A DNA stretch of 64,000 nt. Source: an uncultured Verrucomicrobia subdivision 3 bacterium (lineage in GTDB: Bacteria > Verrucomicrobiota > Verrucomicrobiia > Limisphaerales > UBA11358). Both the position numbers and the translations under genes were made by a program. Below, piece after piece: positions 44,915 to 53,706 of this stretch. Each line of letters opens with the position of its first letter. Within the stretch, counting starts at the first letter, position 1. The notes below the pieces were generated by a model. The model did not search any database and was not told the DNA's origin. It saw only the letters and a program-made list of their open reading frames with translations. The stretch is from positions 1-64,000 of the forward strand of contig CAINLR010000185.1 of NCBI GenBank assembly GCA_903850425.1, given 5' to 3'.

Positions 44915-45751
44915 ATGAAAACCAGCGATCTTCCGACGCCATTCCGTGCCATCCGGGCGGCGGCATCACTAGAAAAATCATGGCGGCAATACCGCCCGCG
45001 TAATTGGCACAGCTTCATGCGCCGGCTCGACCGTTCTGGCGTCCCTTATCTGAGCCACAGCAAAGTGGCGTCCCTTGAGCGCTGTCCCCGTTGCTATTAC
45101 CGCGAATACGTTCTCGGCGCGCGGCAGGAATCCGAGGCCTTGCATCGGGGGATTCTGTTTCATCATGCTGCCAAGACTTTCTATGCCGCTCGGAAGGACG
45201 GAGAGCGGATCAATCCAGTCATATCCGCTAAGCAAATTCGGGCCAAGTCGCTGCCAGCGGAAACACTGCCCATGTTGCGCAACGCCCTGAAATTGCTCCA
45301 AAAGAACCAGTGGGAGTGGCACGCCATCCTTGCCGTCGAGGAATGCTTCTTCATGGACCTCGTCCCCGGCCTGCCGCCTATTATCGGCATCCCCGATCTC
45401 GTGCTGTCGCGAGACGGCTCGCTGCTGGTGGTGGATCACAAGACTTCCAAGAAGTTCAACGATGTGGATTCCTCGCAACTGGTGCTCTATGCCGAATTTT
45501 TCCGCCGGCAGCATTCCACCACCGCCATCATCGGCGTCTTTGACGAATATCGTCTGGTCCCCGATTTGGCCAAGATCAACAAACCCGCGTTCCGACGAAC
45601 GCCCGTCAGTGTGGATCGGTGCTTTCTGCCAAAATTAATTGCCCGCTACCGCAAGGCTTGGAAACAAATGCTCTCCATCCAAAAGCACGGCGAGCCAGCC
45701 GGATCAAGTGACTGCTGGACCTGCCACCCAATCTCGTATTCCTATTGGTGA
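44915..45751 (+). CDS. PD-(D/E)XK superfamily nuclease (RecB/Cas4-like)
   Basis: 278 residues. Core features of the PDDEXK_1 domain: LSHSKVASLERCPRCYYREY near the start, then HRGILFHHAAKTFY, catalytic G-I-P-D-L-V-L (Asp near 158), LLVVDHKTSKKF (Asp and Lys of D-x-K) and a following SQLVLYAEFF helix. The first CPRC cysteines and the late CWTC resemble the four-cysteine iron-sulfur cluster site of Cas4/AddB-type nucleases. It likely trims DNA ends during recombination or replication of the element. No Cas1/Cas2 or CRISPR array is near, so a CRISPR role is unlikely. It follows the unknown basic protein by 9 bases. Confidence 0.8.
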   Translation: MKTSDLPTPFRAIRAAASLEKSWRQYRPRNWHSFMRRLDRSGVPYLSHSKVASLERCPRCYYREYVLGARQESEALHRGILFHHAAKTFYAARKDGERINPVISAKQIRAKSLPAETLPMLRNALKLLQKNQWEWHAILAVEECFFMDLVPGLPPIIGIPDLVLSRDGSLLVVDHKTSKKFNDVDSSQLVLYAEFFRRQHSTTAIIGVFDEYRLVPDLAKINKPAFRRTPVSVDRCFLPKLIARYRKAWKQMLSIQKHGEPAGSSDCWTCHPISYSYW

Positions 45752-45817
45752 TCGCGTCACCAGTTTTTGAAAAACATGCCAATTTGGTTTTCGTAACATT
45801 CAACCTCAAATAAAATT

Positions 45818-46036
45818 ATGCCAGCAAAAAGCAGAGGCTACCTTCAATTGCACGACACCGTAGAACTAACCCTTCGGGGCATCACGGTCTGGGCTTACAC
45901 CAAGCGTGGAAAATATCTTGGCCGCGTTGAATTGAACCGGGCCGGCTTGTCCGTTGCCACTGGCCGCACAGGCAACAAGCGCCTTGGCAACATGAGCTGG
46001 GAGCAGCTTTTCGAGCGGCTGGACAAGGAACGCTAA
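45818..46036 (+). CDS. Small hypothetical protein (72 aa)
   Basis: 72 residues with good protein character: GYLQLHDTVELTLRGITVWA, YTKRGKYLGRVELNRAGLSV, then a charged C-terminal helix (MSWEQLFERLDKER). The first 55 residues read as a small beta-barrel, possibly nucleic-acid binding. No family is named. It is last in the plus-strand group of three and its stop lies 22 bases from the end of the convergent M41-like gene. Confidence 0.6.
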   Translation: MPAKSRGYLQLHDTVELTLRGITVWAYTKRGKYLGRVELNRAGLSVATGRTGNKRLGNMSWEQLFERLDKER

Positions 46037-46057
46037 AGCACCTTGTCCCGGCCTGAG

Positions 46058-46819
46058 CTACGTGGCTGCTGGGGCTGTTTTGGTCCATCTGCGGAATGCC
46101 GCCGCCGCGTTGCGCCATGCTTCCGGGCAGGCAAAACCACGCTGATAGTGTCCAAGTCTTGCGGTCGTCCATGTTTCCATCGCTCTCTGTCGATCCGCCG
46201 GTTCCAGCGCGAACTGCTTTTCAGCGAAAAATTTTGCCGTTTGATCGGAAACGAAGGATCGCAATTTTTCTTCAGGGTTGGCGGCGCCATCGGCGGCGAC
46301 GATCCGCTCCAAAAACTCGGTGAACGCGACGGGGAATTTTGCAGGCATCGGCATGGACGGTTCTTTGCGCTCGCCGGTCATCGCCTTCGCCAACCGCATG
46401 ATTCTCGGACGGTTTTTGCGCACGATGTTGAACGCGCTTTTGAACGCGCGCCAACGGTTGCGATGGCAACCCAAAATTCCGGCCCGGTCGGTATCGCTCA
46501 GACGTTGAAGCTGGTGCATCATCATCGAGTAGAAATCGCGCAGGTTTCTGGCGCACGGCTTGAACGGTGGCGCCCAAAACGGCGCAGTGCCATAAAGCAC
46601 CTCACCAATGATGCCCGCCCAGCAAATTACGGCGCGCTGGAATTGTGTCACCGGCTCTTCAAAGTGGCAGAGCCCGGCGGTGTGCGGCGTGGTTGATTCC
46701 GCAATCTGGCTGTAACCGCCGGGCGTGATTTCCGGGTAACTTGGAATGTGGAAGAAATCGGCGGCGACAAAATGTGACGCCTCATGGATCCGCGTGCTGT
46801 AATCGTCGCTGAAACCCAT
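46058..46819 (-). CDS. Phage-module protein with M41-like HEASH motif
   Basis: 253 residues. The start RIHEASHFVAADFFHIPSYP resembles the zinc site of M41/FtsH peptidases (H-E-x-x-H), followed as in that family by a glycine strand (EITPGGYSQIA) and an AVICWAGIIGEVL helix where FtsH has its third-ligand region (A-G-x-x-A-E). There is no AAA+ or membrane part. The remaining 150 residues are helical and charged. It is the most distal gene of the phage-like minus-strand set, 1 base after the tape-measure-like gene, so it may be a phage protease or a derived structural protein. Confidence 0.65.
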   Translation of the reverse strand: MGFSDDYSTRIHEASHFVAADFFHIPSYPEITPGGYSQIAESTTPHTAGLCHFEEPVTQFQRAVICWAGIIGEVLYGTAPFWAPPFKPCARNLRDFYSMMMHQLQRLSDTDRAGILGCHRNRWRAFKSAFNIVRKNRPRIMRLAKAMTGERKEPSMPMPAKFPVAFTEFLERIVAADGAANPEEKLRSFVSDQTAKFFAEKQFALEPADRQRAMETWTTARLGHYQRGFACPEAWRNAAAAFRRWTKTAPAAT

Positions 46820-46820
46820 G

Positions 46821-47804
46821 TCAGAAACGGTTGAAGGTGTTCTGTTGGTGCAGTGCGGCGTTCCGCTTATCAGCTCGGCCGATTGCGGCTTTGAGTTCAG
46901 AAATTTCCTGCGCGTGCGCCATCTGGTCGGCGATGAGCTGCTTGGTAGCCGCGATGAGCTGACTTTGGTTCAGACGCACCTGCGCGCCCAGCTGCCGGAA
47001 CACTTGGCCGGCCTCCGCGTCACGCGCGTTGATCTCGCCCGTGAGCGCGAGTAACTCGTCGCGCAAGACCTGAGTTTCCCCGGGCTGCCCGGTGTCGCCG
47101 GGCGGTTCACGCAGCGCGGCGTGATTATCGGTGGCTCGCTCCGTAGGCGTCTGCGTCAGTGTGTTTGCCGCAGCCGGCGGCTGCGCCGAGGCCGGGGCGC
47201 TTTTCTGTGGCTGCCCGGGAGCGATCGTGGTTTCTTCGCGAGTCGACTGCGGTTGTTGCGTCTGGATCTTTTGCATTTCGGCGGCAGGAATCAGCAGACC
47301 TCCTGGCTGCGTGTGTGGCTGCGTGTGTGCTGAATCAGAACTCTGCCCGGCCGCCCCTCGTATTTCTGCGGTGGGCTGATCCTGGGTCCCTCCGTGGACC
47401 TCCAGCCGCTTCGGCGGCTCTGTTTCTATTGTGGCGCTGTCGTCCGCACTTTGCTCTTGAGCTTGCTTTGGCGTCCGGTGTTTTGAGTCACGCTGCTCGG
47501 GCCGCTCGGTTTGCTCCGGCGGCGCGGCCTTCGCCGTTGATTGGTCACTGCTGAAATCTGTCTGCACCTTGGGCGCGGGTCTTGCCGGGTCTGCCTCCAT
47601 TCCTGCCGCCGCCACCGCCGCGTAGTAGTTGGCGAAGGCTTGCTGCGCCGCCTCCCACGCCGCTTTGATGCGTCCGGCTTGCGCCCCGGATTGCTCGACT
47701 TTCGTTTCGAGTTCTTCGATCCTTTGCAGGGCCGCGACCGCCTGCCGGTCGTCGAGGCCGAACTGGATTAAAATTTGCACTACGCTGTCGGAATAATTGG
47801 TCAT
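46821..47804 (-). CDS. Tape-measure-like or scaffold coiled-coil protein
   Basis: 327 residues. The start (VVQILIQFGLDDRQAVAALQ then RIEELETKVEQSG) resembles the N-terminus of tail tape-measure proteins in tailed phages. Residues about 75-235 are a low-complexity Gln/Pro/Thr/Glu linker. The end is a coiled coil (LLALTGEINARDAEAGQVFR and LIAATKQLIADQMAHAQEIS). It has none of the membrane segments of most tape measures and is much shorter, so it may be shortened, or serve as a scaffold or linker. It follows the Mu I-like gene by 34 bases on the same strand. Confidence 0.55.
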   Translation of the reverse strand: MTNYSDSVVQILIQFGLDDRQAVAALQRIEELETKVEQSGAQAGRIKAAWEAAQQAFANYYAAVAAAGMEADPARPAPKVQTDFSSDQSTAKAAPPEQTERPEQRDSKHRTPKQAQEQSADDSATIETEPPKRLEVHGGTQDQPTAEIRGAAGQSSDSAHTQPHTQPGGLLIPAAEMQKIQTQQPQSTREETTIAPGQPQKSAPASAQPPAAANTLTQTPTERATDNHAALREPPGDTGQPGETQVLRDELLALTGEINARDAEAGQVFRQLGAQVRLNQSQLIAATKQLIADQMAHAQEISELKAAIGRADKRNAALHQQNTFNRF

Positions 47805-47838
47805 AAATAATTTCTTTGGCGGTTGGGAGTTTGATCAT

Positions 47839-48561
47839 TCATGTCAGCGGTTGCGGCGGGTCGGCCCAGAGAGGTGAAATTTTGGCGAAGGCTGGATCGT
47901 TTTCTAAAGCACCCATGTTTAGCTTCGCGCCTGGATTGCAAATGACCTCCCCGCAGTGGTCTGGGTCGTGGCGGTTGGCCTGGAAGTGAAACGTAGGGCT
48001 GAATGTCCGGAAGTTCTTGCCGTCCACGGCGTCCTTGCCCGCCTGTGTCCACTCGCCTTCCGCCCAGACGCCAGAGACGAAAGAGCCAGTGGCGTCGAGC
48101 CGCGTATCCCAGAAAAATCTGATCGGCCAGAACGCCGCGATTTGCGTGTTATGCTGGATCGAAAAAAACGGTTTGCCGACCGTGGCTTCCAGGGCCTCGC
48201 GCTGCTTTTCCAACTGCTCTGCGGCCGCTTCGGTCACCCGCACGGTGATGGTTACGGGCTTGCCGTTTTGACTGGGTGAAATCGTGTGAATTCCGCCGGG
48301 CATGAACATGATTACGCTGGGAAATTCGGCAGCGCCTTGCTCAGACGGCCCATGGTTGGCTGGAAAAACCCGCCGCCCCGCCTGCATGGGCATCAACAAA
48401 TATTGCGCTACGCGCTCGCAACTCAAATCGACGTGGTCCAACCGCAAGATCTGTGACCGCACTGTTTCGAGGTCCGGATTCAATCCGGCGTTTTTCAGCT
48501 GGCCATGCCGTTGATGGACGAGTTCAACGTGGTGCTGGGGGAAATGTCGATTGGTTCTCAT
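47839..48561 (-). CDS. Mu I-like phage protease/scaffold protein
   Basis: 240 residues; an internal start near MFMPGGIHTISPSQNGKPVT is possible because the first 85 residues lack domain character. The core matches Mu gpI-like protease/scaffold proteins: ITVRVTEAAAEQLEKQREAL, then IRFFWDTRLDATGSFVSG, VWAEGEWTQAGKDAVDGKNF, RTFSPTFHFQ, and the closing LNMGALENDPAFAKISPLWA. These proteins process the capsid scaffold during assembly. It sits just after the large terminase, but the portal gene usually present between them and the major capsid gene expected after it are both missing. Confidence 0.7.
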   Translation of the reverse strand: MRTNRHFPQHHVELVHQRHGQLKNAGLNPDLETVRSQILRLDHVDLSCERVAQYLLMPMQAGRRVFPANHGPSEQGAAEFPSVIMFMPGGIHTISPSQNGKPVTITVRVTEAAAEQLEKQREALEATVGKPFFSIQHNTQIAAFWPIRFFWDTRLDATGSFVSGVWAEGEWTQAGKDAVDGKNFRTFSPTFHFQANRHDPDHCGEVICNPGAKLNMGALENDPAFAKISPLWADPPQPLT

Positions 48562-48591
48562 AGTGCATATAGATCTGTGTATTGTTCCTGC

Positions 48592-50073
48592 TTACCATAA
48601 ACCGCGCGCTTTCATGATGTTCACGACGTCGCACGGGCCGCTGAAAATTTGCTGGCCGCAATATCTCGGCACGAACAGGCGAGGCGCGGCGAGTTGGGGG
48701 AGACCTCCGCCGACGGCAATCTGTTTCAATGTCGCGGCATCCCAACCGCCGGTCGGAGCGAGCAATGCCGCGTGCGCGCCGGACATTGCATCAATTTCAT
48801 CATCATGTTTTCCAACTGGAAAATTCTCGAGGGTGCGTAGGAAAGGATCATTCCAAGCAGCGCGGACAAGCCGGACGTTGCCAGCTTCGCATTGTGCGCT
48901 CACTGGTTTTGCTCGGGTTTCCTTGTCGCCGGTCGCCGTGTTGAATCGGACGTCGAATCCGTCGAGGGCGCGGCTGGTGGCTTCGGCTTCAAACTTTCCG
49001 GCCGATGCTGGATCTTGGTGGAACGCAACCATTGTGCCACGACCGTCGTGATGTGCGGTGTTCACCATTGCCTGTGTCACTGCGCCGGGAGTGGCGAACA
49101 TTTTGATGACGTTTTCAACGTAGTAGGAGCCAGCCGAATCTTTCGAGAGCAGCAAACCAACGGTGGCGTCCGGGTCGGTGCCGGGCCGTTGCTCGCTCGC
49201 GGCCCTATCCCAAAAGCGCACCCGCGCCACGATGTCTGCCGGGGCCGAATCCACGATTTGAAACCATTCGCGCCGGAAGTAATTTCCGGCCGCTGCCCTG
49301 ACATTCCAATTTCCGTTTAGAAGTCTCTCGCGCTCCACCAGCGGCAATGACTTCAAATTTGAGACGTAGGCAGGATCTTGCTTCAGTAGAATTTGATTGT
49401 CGGTGACGCGTGCCGCAATAAACGTCGCGCTCTTGGGTTCAAAGTCCGCACCGAACTGCTCCACCAGTTCCGCTCGGGCGTCGCCCCACACCAGCGAGTC
49501 ACCATCGCGGACAAACCAACGGAGCACCCCGCTGCGCTCGGGTATCGGCAAGCCGGTTGCATCATCAATCCACCACGCGAGAAAACTTCGCAGCCAGGAA
49601 TCCGAATCAGGATTGCACGTCGCGCGAATGCGCGTCCGCGCGCCGCTCATACTGCGATTGCGGCTGAATAGGAACCAAAACTGGGGCTCAGTAAATTCCT
49701 GCACCTCGTCGAAACAGATGAGCGCAATTTGCGAGCCTTGCCACGAAAAGCGGTCGGACTCCAGTTCCATTCCGGCGAGTTTCACGTTAGCACCGCTTGG
49801 GAACTGCCACTCAAGCAACGATTGATTGAGCTTTGCACCAAGCAAGCGAAAGACTTGCTCAGACGTGTCGAGCAATCCGCCGGGCTGCCGGATCATTGGC
49901 ACCGTGCGACGGAAAATGACGCTGCGGAAACCGCCGTTGCCAATGTCGTAAAGCTGTTCCAACAGCAGCGCAAATGATTTGCCCGAGCCCGCGCTACCGC
50001 CGTAAATGGCAAGGTCGGCGGACGATTTCAGAAATGCCTCTTGTTTTCCCGCTTGTGGTCGCAATTCATTCAT
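48592..50073 (-). CDS. Phage terminase large subunit
   Basis: 493 residues. ATPase: Walker A GGSAGSGKS (25-33), Walker B ALICFDEVQEF (117-127) and coupling motif CNPDSDSW. Nuclease: RFWDRAAS (Asp289), then DPDATVGLLL, and the late KHDDEIDAMSGA with the metal-binding aspartates. All key residues are present, so packaging ATPase and nuclease look functional. The ATG overlaps the small-subunit stop (ATGA, 50070-50073). The terminase fills a procapsid with DNA, yet no capsid or portal gene is recognisable in the island; it may work on capsids from another phage or be a relic. Confidence 0.92.
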   Translation of the reverse strand: MNELRPQAGKQEAFLKSSADLAIYGGSAGSGKSFALLLEQLYDIGNGGFRSVIFRRTVPMIRQPGGLLDTSEQVFRLLGAKLNQSLLEWQFPSGANVKLAGMELESDRFSWQGSQIALICFDEVQEFTEPQFWFLFSRNRSMSGARTRIRATCNPDSDSWLRSFLAWWIDDATGLPIPERSGVLRWFVRDGDSLVWGDARAELVEQFGADFEPKSATFIAARVTDNQILLKQDPAYVSNLKSLPLVERERLLNGNWNVRAAAGNYFRREWFQIVDSAPADIVARVRFWDRAASEQRPGTDPDATVGLLLSKDSAGSYYVENVIKMFATPGAVTQAMVNTAHHDGRGTMVAFHQDPASAGKFEAEATSRALDGFDVRFNTATGDKETRAKPVSAQCEAGNVRLVRAAWNDPFLRTLENFPVGKHDDEIDAMSGAHAALLAPTGGWDAATLKQIAVGGGLPQLAAPRLFVPRYCGQQIFSGPCDVVNIMKARGLW

Positions 50074-50507
50074 GGTCGTAACGGCGGTAGGCAGGGCTTT
50101 GGCTCCGCGTCGTCCTTTTGCGGTAGGTAAATTCCAACAGCGGCGGCGAGCGGTTCACCATCCGGCCCGGACAATTCAACGGCTTGGCGGGAAAAGAATT
50201 TCGCGTGGCATTTTTCCAGATACCACTTGGCGCTCGAAACATCTCCGTTCTTTGCCGCGGTGAGAATCCGATCCAGGTTTTTTTCAATGGCCCGCCCGAT
50301 GGCGCGCTGCACAGCCTCCTCAAATTTGGGATGCGAGGAGCGGTAGTCAAAAAAGGCTGAGCGCGAAACGCCACACGCGCCGGGCGCATAGGTCAACGGC
50401 ACGCCCTTTGCGATGACGGCAAGCAGCCGGCGGCGTGTTGTCGGCGTGAATTTCCAGGGGCGTCCAAGCTTCTTTGGTTTCGCGGTTGTCAGTGTGTTTT
50501 CGCTCAT
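50070..50507 (-). CDS. Phage terminase small subunit
   Basis: 145 residues: a basic HTH domain (GRPWKFTPTTRRRLLAVIAK, CGVSRSAFFDYRSSHPKFEE) and a helical oligomerisation region (LDRILTAAKNGDVSSAKWYL). Small terminases pick the packaging site and deliver DNA to the large subunit. It is placed directly before the large subunit gene with four-base overlaps on both sides. It could also be read as a generic HTH protein, but the setting makes the call firm. Confidence 0.8.
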   Translation of the reverse strand: MSENTLTTAKPKKLGRPWKFTPTTRRRLLAVIAKGVPLTYAPGACGVSRSAFFDYRSSHPKFEEAVQRAIGRAIEKNLDRILTAAKNGDVSSAKWYLEKCHAKFFSRQAVELSGPDGEPLAAAVGIYLPQKDDAEPKPCLPPLRP

Positions 50508-50842
50508 TTTGGCCTCGGCGGATTCGGGGCGGTCTTGATGTCCTCGCGCAAACGCGCGAATGCGGCACGGCAGAGCGGATCAAGAATGTTCGCCACCATC
50601 TCGTCATAGAGTTTGTGATAAATCTTTCCATCCAAGATCGAAAACTCTCCCTGCAAAATCTGTCTGGCGGTGTGCCGCCGGGCCGTCAGCAGCCTCACAA
50701 CTGCGGCTTTGTTCCTAACCAGACGTCGCTCAAAATCAGTTTCGAGCTTTCCAATACATTCCACACACAGTTGCGTGCCGTGCGGGGTAAGGCGGACGCC
50801 TCGGCTGTTTGCTTGGCGAAGAATTTGCATTTCGGTGGTCAT
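50504..50842 (-). CDS. Small phage-module protein with TubC-N-like domain
   Basis: 112 residues from ATG 50842 (MTTEMQILRQANSRGVRLTP), chosen because it overlaps the stop of the replication-type gene as ATGA. Residues 10-60 follow the pattern G-V-R-L-x-x-x-G-x-x-L ... R-x-x-K-A-x-x-x-x-L-L, seen in small docking domains attached to phage primases and helicases. The C-terminal half is helical (YHKLYDEMVANILDPLCRAA). It lies between a replication protein and the terminases, so a role in replication or packaging start is plausible. Confidence 0.6.
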   Translation of the reverse strand: MTTEMQILRQANSRGVRLTPHGTQLCVECIGKLETDFERRLVRNKAAVVRLLTARRHTARQILQGEFSILDGKIYHKLYDEMVANILDPLCRAAFARLREDIKTAPNPPRPK

Positions 50843-51621
50843 GGTCTTGAGGTCGTGGTGCAATCTTCGATTGCGTTCAGATAATCGTCGGGGTATTCGA
50901 TTTCGGGAGTCCAACCAAATGGCACCTCTGCCACTTCGCTGTTCAGGTCGGCGGCTAGATTATCACGGAAAGCAATCAGCACCGCCTGCCATGACCGGAT
51001 CGGCTGCCCATCGATCAACCATTTGTTGAGGTTGGTGTAGCGCAGCCAGCGGTCGCACAGCGCAACGTCGCAATCCCAACGTCTGCCAAATTCATAGACT
51101 TCCTCAACAACAGCCGGAAAACGAGATTGAAGATAATCACTCGGCGAATTTGGAAAATTCGCCAGTCTATGTCTTTTTCCATGCTGCTTACCACCTTCTT
51201 CTTTAATGTTTCGTATCTCGCCCTTCATCCGCCGTTGTGCCGCCCTTGCGCCGCCCTTTGGCAAATTCTGCGGCGGCGGTGAAGTGTCGAAAAGCCGTGT
51301 GTCTAAAAGGCGTCCTATGGTTCCGCGCCTTTTCCCCACTACCGCCCTTTTGAAACACGCAAAGTTCCACTGCTGTAATTTCCCTTTGGCCGTGCGGTAT
51401 TCCTTTTCCGTCATGCCGCACTGGACGCAGTCGCCAAGCAGAGCTTCACCCTGCGCCAGTCCAAGCGTGTTGAAGCCATCACGCCAGCGGCAACGCAAGG
51501 CAATGACAGCCGCCAGTCGAAAAGCGTTTGGCGCATTGGTCAACAGCTCCATTGCCTCTGGTGTTCGCATCATCTTAACAAAGCCGCCTTGCATGACGGC
51601 TGGACCGAGAATAGTTTTCAT
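50839..51621 (-). CDS. Putative phage replication/replisome protein
   Basis: 260 residues from ATG 51621 (MKTILGPAVMQGGFVKMMRT); the frame is open to 51786 but the added part is arginine-rich and unlike protein. Residues 10-105 look like a winged-helix region of replication organisers (MELLTNAPNAFRLAAVIALR, MTEKEYRTAKGKLQQWNFA, IGRLLDTRLFD). A basic linker follows, then a C-terminal helical part with WDCDVALCDRWLRYTNLNKW and SWQAVLIAFRDNLAAD. The layout, winged helix then basic linker then small helical domain, suits DnaD/DnaC-recruiting proteins of phages. I cannot name a close family. Confidence 0.6.
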   Translation of the reverse strand: MKTILGPAVMQGGFVKMMRTPEAMELLTNAPNAFRLAAVIALRCRWRDGFNTLGLAQGEALLGDCVQCGMTEKEYRTAKGKLQQWNFACFKRAVVGKRRGTIGRLLDTRLFDTSPPPQNLPKGGARAAQRRMKGEIRNIKEEGGKQHGKRHRLANFPNSPSDYLQSRFPAVVEEVYEFGRRWDCDVALCDRWLRYTNLNKWLIDGQPIRSWQAVLIAFRDNLAADLNSEVAEVPFGWTPEIEYPDDYLNAIEDCTTTSRP

Positions 51622-51859
51622 CTGTGGTTTGTCTTTGCCGCTGCGCTTTCCTGCCCGGGATCGCAGCGGCTTTTTCATTGGTTCAGGGCGAAGGCGAAAC
51701 TCCCGCACGCCGAGCTGCTCCGGATAACCAACAAGCATCGGCACGCAGCGCGATAGCGGCCAGCGGCGGGAGAAATTGAATTCCATTGTTTAAGAACTAT
51801 TTTGGTGTCGGCCAGCGGTGCTTTGACAGTTACGACGTGGAGCGCCTCACGGCGCGCCG

Positions 51860-52123
51860 TTAGTTCTGTTGCCTCCTTAAGAGCGCAGACTCGACGCTTG
51901 GAAGGTGATACAAAATTTTTGCACCTACCTGAATTGACGGTAAAATCCCCTTCCGCCTCCATTCAAAAATGGACCTCCGGGACAGCGGGAGAATTTCTTG
52001 GAGCTGCGCGGTCGTCAGGAAGTGACGCGCGTCATGCGGGACGGCTGGGGCCTGCGGCGTTTCCACCGTGGCTGGGACTACTTTTGCTTTTTTCAACGTG
52101 ACTCCGGTTTCCAGCGCACACAA
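51860..52123 (-). CDS. Helix-turn-helix excisionase-like protein (AlpA/MerR type)
   Basis: 87 residues. The region FLTTAQLQEILPLSRRSIFE then WRRKGILPSIQVGAKILYHL is a winged helix of the AlpA/excisionase class (L-T-x-x-x-L-x-x-x-x-x-x-S-x-x-T-I-x-x-W-x-x-x-G-x-x-P). Such proteins bend DNA at the attachment site and can switch the integrase to excision, or activate it. The position between the integrase and the replication gene fits. The gaps 51622-51859 and 52124-52358 hold no further supported gene. Confidence 0.75.
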   Translation of the reverse strand: MCALETGVTLKKAKVVPATVETPQAPAVPHDARHFLTTAQLQEILPLSRRSIFEWRRKGILPSIQVGAKILYHLPSVESALLRRQQN

Positions 52124-52358
52124 TTTTTCGTCGTGGCCGACGCTGTGCGCTGAAAAACGACAAACGCCACGACAATGTTATTCGTGGCGTTTTCATGGGA
52201 AGCATCAACTTGATGCCTCACCGGTTTTGCGCGTCCAAAGGGTCCGTTATTTTTCACCCCGCCGCGCTGGAACCAGTCACATGAGGATCTTCTCACAGAG
52301 TGGCGTCGGTGTCAAATTGCCGCCGCTGTTTTCTACCGCCTGCCATGGTTGCAACCGG

Positions 52359-53666
52359 CTACTTCGCAGCGGTCGATGGAAAGACGGCGAACCATTTTTC
52401 GGCCTCGGCTTTCGTGGCCAAACCTTTGTAGTGTGCGTGAATCATCGCAGGCGAATTCCCGGCCTGTGCGGCCGTTTGATTTTCATTGGAATGAAGCGCG
52501 AAGTGAAACGAGCAAAAGCTATGGCGCAATCCGTTGCGCCGCGCCGGGATTTTCAAGCTGACCCGCAGCGTGCCGAACAGGTCGTGAAAGCTGTCCAACG
52601 TGCCAGCCCAGACGTTCCCGGTAAAGTCGCTGAACGGTTTAAGCCACGCCGCCAGCGCCGGAACGATTTCCACAAGGCGACGTTGGCGTGTCTTGGCTTT
52701 CGTCGCAACGATTTCGATATGTCCGGGCACGCGCCAAACGTCCGCCCATGTCAGGCGTGCAATTTCCTGCAAGCGTATTCCAGCCAACCCGCCCAGCGCG
52801 ACAACGGCCAGTAGGTTGCGGTAATCTTTTTTTAAATTGGCGGCGTCAAGCAAGGAGCGAAACTCTGTGGGCGTGTGAAACTCAATTTCCCCGAAGTCTT
52901 CCGTTTCTTTTGCCATGCCGTCAGCGACCAGCAAGCGGTGATTTGCGGGCAAATAATCGCGCTCTACACTCCATTTGAGAAACATCTTCACCGCGTTGCG
53001 CCTGCCGTTCCGCGTCCGGGGCGAAACGTCTCCATGCCCGTTGACATAAGTGGTCAGGTGCTCCCGGCTCAAATCGCAAACTGCGTGACCGGGAAATGTG
53101 TTCGCAAACTCACGCAGCCACATGGCGACGATGTAATGCCAGCCCGGCGATAGTTGCGGGCGTTTACCGGCCTGTGCGACCGTCTTCAATTTCCGACTCT
53201 CAATGAACTGTTCGATGGCCACTTTCAAGTCCACCGGTTTGACGGTGGCTACGTTGGAAAGGAAGCCGTCCACGGCCTCGCCCATGGTGTGTCCGTTGAG
53301 TTTGCTGGCAGACTCACAAAATTCTGAGATGCCGGCCAACAGGGACACTTTCCGACCAGTGGCTTGGTAGAATCCTCGAAGCCGTTCCAGTGCGGCTAGG
53401 GCATCGTTGGCTTGTCCGGGAGTCAGAGCGGTGACTTGTGAGCCGCTTCCCAACGCACGGACCAGATCCTCCGCCGCTTTCTTCGCTGCGGAAAACGTGG
53501 CAAAGGACTGCATCCGGCGCTGGCCGGCCACCCGCCAGCAAACTCGATAGAACGGGTATGGCTGAGTCACAGTGCCGTCCTTCTTTCTTTTGCCGCCGGC
53601 GGATTTGCCGTAGATCGTGGCCTCGGCTCGGGTCTTTTTGTTTTGGATGATCTTTGGAAACTTCAC
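52359..53666 (-). CDS. Tyrosine-type integrase of the island
   Basis: 435 residues. An N-terminal arm-binding-like part (residues 1-140), a core-binding SAM-like domain (145-245) and a catalytic domain are visible. Catalytic residues: Arg298 in AGIRLQEIARLTW, a lysine near 322, Arg381 in RNGLRHSFCS (the usual His of H-x-x-R is Asn378), and nucleophile Tyr413 in IHAHYKGLA. The G-H before it is G-N. The gene reads away from the intact tRNA-Pro into the island, 130 bases from the attachment repeat. It very likely inserted this element; the His-to-Asn and G-H-to-G-N changes occur in related prophage integrases and need not abolish activity. Confidence 0.92.
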   Translation of the reverse strand: MKFPKIIQNKKTRAEATIYGKSAGGKRKKDGTVTQPYPFYRVCWRVAGQRRMQSFATFSAAKKAAEDLVRALGSGSQVTALTPGQANDALAALERLRGFYQATGRKVSLLAGISEFCESASKLNGHTMGEAVDGFLSNVATVKPVDLKVAIEQFIESRKLKTVAQAGKRPQLSPGWHYIVAMWLREFANTFPGHAVCDLSREHLTTYVNGHGDVSPRTRNGRRNAVKMFLKWSVERDYLPANHRLLVADGMAKETEDFGEIEFHTPTEFRSLLDAANLKKDYRNLLAVVALGGLAGIRLQEIARLTWADVWRVPGHIEIVATKAKTRQRRLVEIVPALAAWLKPFSDFTGNVWAGTLDSFHDLFGTLRVSLKIPARRNGLRHSFCSFHFALHSNENQTAAQAGNSPAMIHAHYKGLATKAEAEKWFAVFPSTAAK

Positions 53667-53706
53667 CTTGCTTTGCTCTAGGTTAGGTTTGGATTCGGGT
53701 GGATTC

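Noticed and set aside
44915-45751. Cas4 of a CRISPR adaptation module
   Set aside because: The fold is related, but no Cas1, Cas2, effector or array lies near; a phage/element nuclease fits better.
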